Shown: positions 48,701 through 59,300 of the stretch, one piece after another
Numbering within the stretch: position 1 is the first letter of the stretch
Layout: each line of letters starts with the position of its first letter
The notes under the pieces: generated by a model
Seen by the model: only the letters and a program-made list of their open reading frames with translations
Told to the model about the DNA's origin: nothing
Database searches by the model: none
From: Mactra quadrangularis
Lineage: Eukaryota > Mollusca > Bivalvia > Venerida > Mactridae
DNA: 64,000 nucleotides
NCBI GenBank assembly: GCA_025267735.1
Contig: CM046297.1
Span: forward strand, 20,052,011 to 20,116,010
Direction: 5' to 3'
Program-made: the position numbers and the translations under genes

Positions 48701-51700
48701 AAAGGAGGAATATCACTATTATAGAAATTGTTGAATATTAATGAAAAGGTATAACCAGTGAGTCATGGTAAGGTTCGAACAAGCAAACCTTTTTGGTAGG
48801 GCTCTACACCGGTATACGATATATATCGAATACCGGTATTGTAGGTTTGATGGATATATCGGATCGAATGTTTCCGTATCGAACAAAATATCGATCAATG
48901 ACGGTCATACAAGTAAAATCTATGGCCTGCAAATTAATTGATATTTTGTATCGCAAAATAACCATTCTACTGCTTCTGATTCAGTATATAAATTAATCTG
49001 TGGGCAAACAATCTTAGATGACCTTCTTTCACGCAAATGTCTTTAGCACCAAATATATTATGATTTGTTTTTTCAATCAAAGGGAAGTAACTGTTGCAGT
49101 TAAAATGTCCTTTATATGTATATTTGTTTTCACTTATGAAACAAGTCTGGAAACCATCAATCAGTATTTAGAATACAAATCAATTCTTGGAACCAGTAGT
49201 CACTTGAACTGGTCAGACAAATCCGCAATGTATAGAGAACTTGATTGTACAGAAGCGATATGTCATGATATGACTTGTAAATACGAGGGGTGATCCAGAA
49301 ATTCGTGGACACCTTGCATGAAACAAAAAGTAATAAAGCCAGTCACATGAACTTCCAGTATCTTATTAAGTGAGCATTTGTCAACACATTTGCAAAATAT
49401 TGTAAAGATTCGACCATAATTAATGATTCTGCAGTATTTTATATACATGGACGTGATGAAAAGCGGCGCAGCTCATCGCGTCTCAAACGACGTTATGTTG
49501 TCAAAAGAAGTAAACTTAATTACTGCTTGGCCTTATAACTTTTCAAAGCATTCCCCTTTGGCATGCACCATGCATTTCTAGCTCTTCTGTTACAATTCTG
49601 CTAACAGCTCCAAACAATAAATACAGAGAATAACTGAGAATCGTAAAATTATCCATATGATTTCATCAACCTTCTCATGCAAATTTTCCTTAGTTTCTTT
49701 GACTCTGTTTCTCAGACCGCAAAGCATTCCCTACACCTTCCCATCCATTCGAAAATCGGAGATGCTTCTTATACACTAGTGTACGCCGCACTGATGGTTT
49801 ATATGTCTCACTTTCAATCATTGTTTTTGTCTTGCCAAATGTTTTTTTCCGAGATTTACACAGAATTGTATAACTGTATGCAGTTTTGCTGGATCTGTGA
49901 CTTCCGTTTTTTATGAAGCTGTTTTCACCCCTTCTTTTATTAAACACGAGTGTATAATGACCGCAACGTCAAATTTCTTCTGAAACTTACAGAATGACGT
50001 CATACATGTCTAAACAACGTTATTATAACGTTTCCTGCCATTTTCTTTATTTGAAAAGATTTTATATTGGTTTGAATGAGGTAAAAACACATACATGAAG
50101 GAGAAAAAATGAGCTGCGCCGCGATTTCGATACTTCATATTTTGATGACGTCATTAATAGATGAAAAATGCAATTGATGTTTTAAAATTTTGTCAATTTA
50201 TTAAAAAAGCATTGATTAATGATATCGTAACAAATCTGAGCGATAGGACGTCACGTTATGGAGATACACACATTGTCCACGAATTTTTGGATCACCCCTC
50301 GTAGCTAAAGTTGAGAGAGAGTATGTTTTTCTTTTTGCCAAATCTAGATGCAGACTCATTCTGTACACAAACAGTCTATATCACCTGTTATTCATAGAAT
50401 GGACACAGACTCACTGGATCAATGAAATTTCTTAAAAAATGCAAACGTCAAAGACTTTTACATTTAAGACAGTGCATTTAGTAGTATGTTGCTAGTATTA
50501 CAATTAAAATAAATAAATAAATAATACAACACTGTTTTGCTGTTTTATCAAAATTATATTGATTATTAAAAATATCATTTGATATATCGAATATCGATCA
50601 TTTTGTATCGGTAGGAATATCATACGGATCATTCTGACCGATATAGAGCCCTACTTTTTGGACACTAGATTATGTCCAGTCATTGGCTTTAGACAGATAT
50701 TGACTTACCGGTATATATCTTGAGCACTGTCATGGTTTATTTTTTTAGTTCAAAAGAGAATTTGGTTTTATTTAAAACAAATTCTTTCCAAAATTGAGAA
50801 AAACATATACAGAGTGAATTATCCAACTTACACTATCAACAAAAATTACGAGGAATATGTATAACTATTTTCTTCATATTTTAACAATTTTTCTCATTTC
50901 TTAATGTTTGCAATTAGAAACCGATTTTAGGGTGAAAAAAATCACTGATGGATCAGTCATTGCCGTATATAGTTTTTCAAACGCACAAGCCTGATTTATT
51001 TTTTATAGTAAGGGAAAATATACCAACTAGATCTACTGTGTGAAATCAGTCATATTTAGCCTGAGTAATTTTTTACTAGCCAAGACTTCAGTCCACTGGT
51101 TTAGGCAATGATTGATCAATTTTTACAAGCCCAAGGCTTTGAGCTAAAGGTTTAATTAAGACAATGATTGAAGATGGATAAAAAGTAAAAAACAACATAC
51201 TTGAGTACAGATAAAGCAGAATGGAATGCTCGATGTTCTTTGATTTGTATTAATGGTATAAACGCTTTACATTTCTCACATACTAGAGAGATATCAGGTG
51301 CTGGTCGGAGAGGATACTCTGTGACCATAGTCTCTGGTGTGTCTGAAATATAACAATTAAGTTTGTTAGGGGCCTGTTTTATCAAAGGTCTTATGTTAGG
51401 GGTCAGGGGTCAGCATTATCAAATGTCTTATAGCAGGGGTAAGGTCCTGTATTGTTGGAGGTATTCTATTACGGAACAGGGGCCTGTATTTTCGAAGATA
51501 TTATATCAGGGGCCTGGACCCTGTATTATAAAAGGCCTTATATTATCAGGATGCAGGGGCCTGTATTATCAAAATCCTAGTGGCCAAGTTAAGTTGTTAA
51601 CCACATTATGTTTTTTTATGGTATTATCATAACATTTCAATTTAAGGACCATGTTAATTTCAGTCCAGCTATACTACAAATGGTCTCCAATTGATAAGTT

Positions 51701-51906
51701 TGATTGCAAATGAACTAGACAATTATATGTGAAATTAATTCAAAGGTATTTTAAACATTCTTTACATGTACATTTGTAATTCCAAACCTTTACATTTATT
51801 ATCAAATAGTCATAGTACCTGTACGTTGAACATTTTGTCCTTGAAAATCTAACGTGAGGTCAAAGAATTCTCTTTCAGATCTCTGAAATTCTTCTGGTGT
51901 TGACAT
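42729..51906 (-). CDS. PP2D1: PP2C-like domain-containing protein 1 (predicted pseudophosphatase)
   Basis: Eight coding exons on the minus strand: 51906..51819, 51342..51201, 48416..48233, 47255..46596, 46184..46058, 45051..44950, 44441..44218, 43511..42729. Phases agree throughout, giving 769 residues. A CxxC-x11-HxxxH zinc-finger-like motif (C51, C54, H66, H70) precedes the PP2C-like fold, which starts near residue 160. The RWKSYMED motif (E177, D178) and FGLYDGYHG (D199, G200) are kept. The usual GDS is GNV (401-403), and the metal aspartate of the ASDGLWD motif is arginine (ATRGVWE, R492). A Ser/Thr/Gln-rich, mostly disordered insert of about 190 residues separates this from the last strand (KDNTSVMIVLL, D755). 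A lysine run (RKKKKQK) in exon 4 may be a nuclear signal. Overall order and motifs match the PP2D1/CG9801 family. Catalysis is probably lost; the role in the cell is unknown. Confidence 0.9.
43805..44195 (+). repeat. repeat shared by PP2D1 and PON introns, copy 1
   Basis: About 390 bp in the last PP2D1 intron. Contains GGACTTGCAAAATTTTCAAC, AACTCGCGAAAATTTG and CGCATTTTGCGAGT. An inverted copy is at 62658. Confidence 0.75.
44716..44742. repeat. (TA)n microsatellite
   Basis: About 11 TA units inside a PP2D1 intron. Confidence 0.9.
45055..45136. repeat. (AATAC)n microsatellite forming an intron 3' end in PP2D1
   Basis: About 16 perfect AATAC units. On the minus strand this reads (GTATT)n and runs directly into the TTGCAG acceptor of the exon at 45051..44950, so the whole acceptor tract is microsatellite. 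Confidence 0.95.
45758..46106 (-). repeat. seven tandem 50-bp copies of a PP2D1 exon end with its splice donor
   Basis: The 50-bp unit contains, on the minus strand, the codons for DPPKQLGTLYLANA followed by the donor GCAG|GTAAT. The copy nearest the 5' side of the gene is the real exon end (donor at 46057). Six nearly identical copies follow inside the intron, each with the same exon-like sequence and donor. Because 50 is not a multiple of three, use of a later donor shifts the frame and meets TAG within the first extra copy. Confidence 0.92.
48101..48215. repeat. ATT/ATC trinucleotide microsatellite
   Basis: Mixed ATT, ATC and ATA triplets next to PP2D1 exon 3 (18 bases downstream of its donor in transcription order). 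It encodes an accidental poly-isoleucine frame on the plus strand. Confidence 0.95.
48497..48700. mobile_element. solo end of a Tc1/mariner-type MITE
   Basis: A TA followed by CAGTGCCATCCAAAATAACC resembles the ends of the MITEs above. No matching right end was found, so it is probably truncated; the right edge is arbitrary. Confidence 0.35.
48797..50653. mobile_element. hAT-like element with TAGGG ends, host to a nested insertion
   Basis: Ends TAGGGCTCTA and its complement, perfect 8-bp target duplication CTTTTTGG (48789..48796 and 50654..50661). A 1018-bp element inserted into it at 49284..50301, so the older element is about 837 bp. Lies in the PP2D1 intron between coding exons 2 and 3. 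Confidence 0.88.
49284..50301. mobile_element. mariner-type non-autonomous element nested in a hAT
   Basis: Flanked by TA; ends CGAGGGGTGATCCAGAAATT and (complement) CGAGGGGTGATCCAAAAATT, a mariner-like terminus. A second inverted pair GCGGCGCAGCTCAT lies inside (near 49462 and 50113). No recognisable transposase. Confidence 0.82.
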
Positions 51907-52326
51907 TATTAATCAACTGGAAGAAATAAAAATATTTTGATTAAAGTGTTGATACTAGCAAGAACAACTAGTGACAAAGATACATGTATGAACATACAAG
52001 GTACAGCATAATTTTACTATTTTATACCAATTTCAGGAAGGGTTAATGAATAAGGCATCCATTATTTATGGTAACAAAAACAATTGTGTGATGAAATGAG
52101 GCAGCTCTGGTCATTGAACAGGAAAATTAAATAAGGAGATTTTGATATTCACATCAACTGATTAATATATGCAAAAGCAAATTTGCCAATGTCAATGCCA
52201 AATTGCCAATTTATTATATTTTGCATAAAGTTTGAATGGTCCATACATTTCATTATAATTCATCTAAACGATACATATGACATGTTTAAGGATTAACAAT
52301 GAGTATTTTTTACAATCATAATTAAT

Positions 52327-52813
52327 GGACCGACTTGATTTGCCCGGGCAGCTAAAAGCGGCGTACGCCGATTCAGAAATGGCTACCGGCGATTTGCTTT
52401 ATTTGCTCTGAGAATGAGCCGGGTCAACAACCGGCGCACGCCGAATGAGCCGGTGTCGTTAGAGCGGCTAGCGGCGAGCACGTGACGAATATGACTAAAA
52501 ATAGATTCAGGTGAAACCATTATTACAAAACTTTACTACGATTATGGACAAAATACTAACTGATGTGTTCAATAAACCTCTCTTACACGTCATTTGTGTT
52601 AGAGTTATATTACAAGTACACATTTACTCGCCAGACACGAATTTGAACTTTTAACTACTGATATGGGTTTATTTAGTACACTGCTTGAAATGAGACCGTC
52701 TGCAACAGTAATTAGTTAGCCGGATCGCTTGATTCATGTGTCACACCGGGGCGAGCCGATCGGCTCACGGCTCACGCCGGTTTATGAGCCGCCCGGGCAA
52801 ATCAAGTCGGCCC
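52327..52813. mobile_element. GC-rich MITE upstream of PP2D1 and PON
   Basis: 487 bp with inverted ends containing CCGACTTGATTTGCCCGGGC; the interior repeats CCGGCG and GCCGGT strings, unlike the AT-rich surroundings. The target duplication is unclear (AAT at both sides). Confidence 0.7.
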
Positions 52814-53007
52814 AATAACTTTATCTTTATCCGAATTTTTCATTATCCGAAATGTTTGCAGATCATAGAATTACACAATTGTTATAAAACAGGTACATAA
52901 CACTTTAAACAGTTAATTGTATACAATAATACAAATACAGAAACAATTCAATGACATTTCAAAGACTGAGATTCCATATTTAACTAAAGAAAAGCATTTC
53001 ATGATAC

Positions 53008-53050
53008 CTCTCCAGTTTCCAATGTAAACAACAATCTACTTCCGGTTGGC
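53008..53050 (-). other. PP2D1: probable non-coding first exon of PP2D1
   Basis: The coding exon with the ATG has an acceptor just upstream (CTTCCAG, exon starting at 51916), so a 5' leader exon is expected. Reading outward on the minus strand, the next good donor is GAG|GTATCATG with the exon ending at 53008. The upstream edge is only a guess. Confidence 0.45.
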
Positions 53051-53374
53051 TGTTCCATTCACCCCTCTCGGATTACGGAAGATCCGTGAATCTAGCCCAA
53101 TCTGCAAACATAGTCCATGATTATGGAACTACCGTAATTCTGGGCTTATTTAAAAGTATGATTTAGAATTATGGATTTTCAGTTAAACTAGACCAGCCAT
53201 TTCATGCTGTTTAGGATTACGGGCATTACGGGAGTTCCGTTACTCTAGCTTCGTTACGGTATCGTGACTTTAGCCACTGCCTTTGTAAATCAAGGGCATG
53301 TAACTCTAAATTACTGGTTTTGTCTGCTAATTGGAGAAAAAAGTCGATTTTTTAGTGCTTGAATTAAACTTAAA

Positions 53375-56300
53375 ATGTATGCAAAGATCGTAGGAATCAG
53401 CTTACTTGTTGTTCTTTTTCAACATTTTGCAAGAATCATGTAAGTATGTGATGACCTGATTGCATTAATTAGAATGAATAAATTTATAAATTGTATTGAG
53501 CTGAGCTAGGGCACAGTCTAAAATATCAACTGTTTATTTTGATCGGTCATCTTGCTCTTAGTCTAGTGTTCTATGCTGTTTTCAGATATGTTATTTCTTA
53601 CTTGTGTACACAGGCGATCTTCGTCTGTGACTCTTATACATATATATACAAAGATCCCCTGTGCTTGTGAGTTGAAGTTATGTACACATATTGTCATGCA
53701 AATGTAATACATGCAAATTTTTTGCCCACATGTCTGTAATAATTTCTGTCTTGAAGGCAATCTGTTTGATGAACTAAAGTCCTGATCATTATTTCAATTG
53801 TTTCTATCACAGGCGATCTTCATCTGTAACTCTTATTCATATATAGAAGTCACAGGAAGATCGCCTGTGGTTTCATTTATTACCATTGGACCATTTATTT
53901 TCATATACAGTCCATTCGCGTTCGCTCAAAACGCGTTCGCTCGTAATTACGGTTTCGCTCGAGATCGTATCTTGGTCCCGATCGAATTTACTCTAAAGTT
54001 CATTTAAAAAAGATGCGATAACTCAAAATGCGTTGACTCGTATTTTACGTTAACTCGAGCTGGATTTCGAGTCCCGTCAATGATAAAATCACTTGAAAAT
54101 TACGCGCTGGCTCAAAGTATTGATTTTTGAAAATTTTCGCACCTTTCACGGCCAGGTATCATTATCCGATGAATAGCCTTTTGTTTGACGTGTCACTCGC
54201 CATTGAAAACTTATCAAATTAAATCAAACTGTGATAATGTAGAAGCCAAGATCTGTTTAATCTTGTTTAATTTAAACGTGTCATTACGTGTAATTAACTG
54301 AATTTTACATCTTACCTACCTGTACTGGTACAGCATATTAAATCGAACCTTATGACAGTACGACGTACGTCGAGAAATGATAGTTAAATAAAAGCAAGAT
54401 TGAACAAAATGTGTATTTTTTATATTTTAATTCCAGATAAAATTACACATTCTTCACAAAAAATCGCGTACATATAAGTAAAGTTTTATTCACAACAAGG
54501 ACGATAGCAAAAACAAAATGAGTTTCAAAGTGCATGTATATGTATTCTACATAAAACAAAGAAAGGTTAAAATTGAGGACATTGACATCATCAAGTTTAA
54601 CAAAATGAACAATTTTATGTTATGTTAAATGCACTTAACAAGAACACATTTAAAATTAGGAAAAATAACACCATTGAATTATTACATGTCTTTTATTCAA
54701 ACTCAAATCTACATCAACATCTAATATTGTGACAGCGTGAGACGACGCCATTCGGAACAACCTCGGCGATCATCTACGAAGATATACCTCGGAAATCAGA
54801 CGTAGAAGGATTACAACCAAGTTATAAGGTTCGGCGATAGTCACTTTTATGTCAACATTTTATGATATCATTGTTTCACGCTTTATCACACCGTTTCATT
54901 CGTACAATATCTCACAAGTCGTTTTTCTGTGTAGTTCAGACTATATTACCGCAGAAACCAAAATTCCTAGATCTACTTTTTCACCTTATGTTATTCGAGG
55001 TTTATATGCGTAGAAGATCGCCGAGGTTGTTCCGAATGTGACGATGCCTTTAAAGTGAATTTCACGATGTGGAAAAATTACAAAAAAAACAAGATGGCGG
55101 ATCTGTTATACGTTAACTCGAGATCGCGTTCGCTCGAGCATTTTTTGAAGTCCCGTCCGATTTCGAGCGAACGCGAATGGACTGTATATGCCATATGATA
55201 ACAGTCATCACTTCAAATTTCTTGGAGCACTTGTCTTATTTATTACATTATATTGTGATGGGCAAAACAGTCAGCTCTTAAATATAAGTAATATACAATA
55301 TAATATGAATAATTTTCTCTAACCTGTATCAGACCATAAGTCGCTGGTTTCGAGGCTAGTGTGTTAAGATGAAGACTGATAAGTTGATGTTGGAATCAAA
55401 TAAGATGAAGAGCTGTAGTTCTATGCCATTAACACATCAATTATCATGCATGCAGTATTTAATGATTGCCAATCTATACCATGCTATAAATGAACTATTT
55501 TCACAAGATATTTTGGTTATTTTACTGAATAACATTGTTGAAATTATACTCAACTGTCAGTGGTGCTTACATGAAACTGGCTGATTTAAATACTCACTAC
55601 AGTACTTCTATACTCATGATTGATAAAAATAGATAACCATATTTGTGTACTGGATTTATCCAACAAATTAAGAAGGTAATTCTCATACATAGATATGGGT
55701 ATATTATATTTGTATTGGTGATGTGTACAAAAGTACTTATTTAAATCAGCAGGGTTAATGAGTGCCCCTCTGACAGTTAAATCAAATGTAACAATAGTTA
55801 AATGATACTTTTATTTTCAGATACAAATCTGGATATCATCATGTTGTATATAATCATAAACCAGGTCCATGTCACCACATACCTGGAGTAGGTATGTATT
55901 CTAATTCATATCAATCTGATCAGGAATTGTCAGCCCGCCTACTCGCTAATTTAGATCTGGCCATTTTCAAACAAAGATCACATTCAGACGACTTTTTTTC
56001 ATTATAGTATTCCAGACCAAATTGTTATGTTAAGTAACTTGTTTACATCACTCAATTTGAAATGAGCCGTCCAATCACAGTCAGTGAATAATACCGATTT
56101 CAATTTAGCTCGCAAACCTTTGTCTAAAAATAGAAATCACGAAATCAAAATGCTATTAATAGTGCCTAGTCTAGATGAAAGCTACGCATTGATTGGTTGA
56201 CATAAAGGTCATCTTTGGGTGACCCTCCATTGAGATCTTAGAGATCCTGTATGGAAACATTCTACAGGATATCTGTTTATGGAAATTGTATTTATATCTG

Positions 56301-59300
56301 ACCTACACTGATCAGGTCACTTCATTGTAAGAAGAGATTGAGGTTCTGGCCATTACTAATGTATCAGGGCTTGACATTAGTGTTGGTCCAATTGACAACC
56401 TAACTTGCTGTCACAAGTTGTCTGATAAGGCAACCAAATTACAATTATATAACTCTAAGGTTTTAATTAAAGTATGTTAGTTTTTGCAAATAAACATTCT
56501 ATTAAGGTAGTAAAATTTATAGTTGGGTATTGGGAAACCTACTTCACAAGTTACTGTATAGTCAAACTTGAAACTATTTATTCTTATGTACTTGATCTAT
56601 ACAAGGCAGGGATGGATCAAGTCACTTTATTGTAAGGGGAGGTCAGGGTTCAGTCCATTACCAAAAAAAAAGATTAATTTTGCTTATTTTAGATAAAGAA
56701 GTACATGTATGCATATAAATTCTTAAATGTTTCAAACATACTATATGACTGAGTTCTATATGGGAATAGTTTGCTGTTAAGCTCCAGAAGTTCAACATGT
56801 GCCATTGGGCATACATTTATCTTTGTGAACAAGTTCGGGCTGAACATGTTAAAGCATAAGTATTAAGGAATATGTCTTTATCTTTGATAAAAATATAAGT
56901 TAATTCATTTAATAGCCAGGTACTATGCTTATATGTATGTCATGATTGCTTGTCTACATGTCTTTTCATTGTTTATTAGATTATACATAACCCAGGTCGA
57001 TAGCGCAGTTGGTAGTGCGCCAAGATTTGGAATCTCGTGCCCGAGGGGTGCAGGTTCGAATCCCACCCGGGGAGGTTATACCCTTCCATGAAAATTTGAC
57101 AATAATGTAGATTTTCCTCAATTGATTAGATAATATGGAGAAGTTTCCAGCCTTGTGGAGGGGTAGGTGAGTACTGGTTATAGCTAGGTTAAGCTAGGAA
57201 AAGCTAGGTTAGGTGCGCTGGACGCCGTGAAATGACCTAAATTGTGTTGATATGGTGTTAACTCTAATAAATAAAAGATTATACATGTATGGATGTGTCT
57301 ACTTTCAGAACATGGTTCAGAGGACATGGAAACATTACCTAATGGAATGACATTTATAACCTCTGTGAGTTTTTGTATAGTCTTTTATAACATGGGGTTC
57401 CCTCCTTGGACTGTAGCAACTTCTCATTTCAATCTGCCGCTGACAATTACAGAATAGCTCCTCCTCAATTAAAGCAATCTGATTAAAACCTGATCTAAAA
57501 TTGTCTGCTTGCCTACTCGCTAATTTAGATCTGGCTGTTTTTAAACTAGGGTCACGTTCAAGTGACCTTTCTTTCATGATAATATTCATGATGAAATTGT
57601 TATGTCAGGTAACTTGTTTACACTGTCTATGTCACACAATTTGAAATGACCTGTCCAATCATAGCCTGTGAATAATACCTCTTTCAAATTAGCTCACAAA
57701 CCTTGGTCTAAAAGTAGAAATTACGAAATCTAAATGCAATTAATAGTGTTTCGTCTAGATGAAAGATACGCATTGATTGGTCGACATAAAGTTCATCTCG
57801 ACGTGACCCTCCATTGAGATCTTCCAGATCCTGTACGTAAACGTTCTACAGGATATCTGTTTACGGAGATTGGCAATTAATGATGATGCAGTTGGTGCAA
57901 TTAAAGTATATCTTATCTGGTCTAATGATTGGTAAATGACTAAATGTATGACTAGTTTCTCATGTATCGGCTCAGATTGATGTAGAATTCAGTGTTTATA
58001 TACGCAATCAAACCCTCATGTCTGACAGCGCTATTAGCACTTACAATGTACAGTCTTACCTCCATTAAATCTCTTCAGCAATAACTTCTCTTGGTGACAT
58101 TAATCCACAAGCCTAACCTTTCAATCATTGAGTGAACCATGATTTGTAGTCTGTCTGTATAAATTGTGATTCAGCAATTGCTTTCCTCTACTCAGGTAAA
58201 TCAGGGTAAATTGGTACCTGAGAGAATGATATGCTCCAATGCAATTTTCTGATATAGCAATTTTTCGGTTGTACTATAATGTGATTTATATACCACCAGG
58301 GAGGTGGATTCATTTATAGATATCTGCAGTTGTCGACATCACCCTAACCCACTAGCCTCTTGTGAAAATTGGTTTGGGTTAGTAAAAATAACTTGTTTCA
58401 TTTGTAGTCTGGCTAGTTGATAATTATGCCTTTTATTATAAAATATTTTAAAACGTGCTAGTGTGTCAGAAAATTTACGACTATGATTGCTTTTAGATGT
58501 TAAGTTGGTTAGAATGAATCATAGCTATTTATCATGAAATACTTTTTATTTGTTATGATATTTTTTTATTGCAGGGTCATTGGTGGTCAATTGCTTCAAA
58601 GCATTTTACCAATTTATATAAACAAGAAAACAGACAAGGGAAGATACTCTTGTTTAACTTTAATACACCAGAGAAAGGAGTTATAGAACTTGGATTTGAA
58701 GATGATTTTGATATTTCTGAGTTTCACCCACATGGCATCAGTGTGATACAAAATGAAGACACAGGTAAGCTGACTTGTTTTATCATATATATGTTGATTT
58801 GCCATTACAAAGCAAGAAGGAGAAATGGTCCAGTGGTAGGTAGCACACTTGGGAATCAAAAAGTATTGGTTATTAAGTCCATTAGGGGCACAGCTAGTTT
58901 CCTTGAGCTAGAAATTTATCTAAAGTTGTTCCATTCTACCCAGGTGTGAATGGGTACTGTGAGGGATCACCTGTTTAAGGATGATTTCAATGATCAAGGG
59001 TTATTGTACAGAATTGTGGAGTCCACTGTTTTACATGTCAGCATGTATATGGAAGCAGACTTAAAACTGCTCTTTATATTTTTAAACTTTTTTAGTCTAC
59101 TCATTTCTTTTTTACATGTATTTTACAGATTTTGTGCTGACCCATAGAACACTTTTCAGTCTAGTTCACTGAATTAGCTAAAGTTGAAATTTTATTCAAT
59201 TCATCTATCTTTTCTATAAGTCAAACCCTGTCAGGGCACTTAAGATTTAATGGGTGTCAAGAAATTTAGAAAGAAACTAAATCAAAAGTGATAATAGAAA

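Larger units (their letters stand above)
51907..53374. promoter_or_regulatory. divergent promoter interval between PP2D1 and PON
   Basis: The proposed non-coding exon of PP2D1 and the first PON exon lie about 370 bases apart in opposite directions. Between them is an ETS-type site ACTTCCGG (53038..53045) and, from 53070 to 53280, a loosely repeated string built on TTACGG and its complement (for example GATTACGGAAG, CTACCGTAATTC, TTACGGGAGTTCCGTTA). A bidirectional promoter is inferred. The part near PP2D1 contains a MITE (52327..52813). Confidence 0.5.

Noticed and set aside
56995..57076. Possible tRNA gene (anticodon-like TGG)
   Set aside because: Acceptor-stem pairing is poor, the sequence continues into a SINE body, and relatives with the same body occur elsewhere in the window.
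58569..58949. A single-exon 126-codon gene
   Set aside because: Only 58575..58764 is PON exon 4; the rest is read-through past the donor into SINE sequence.
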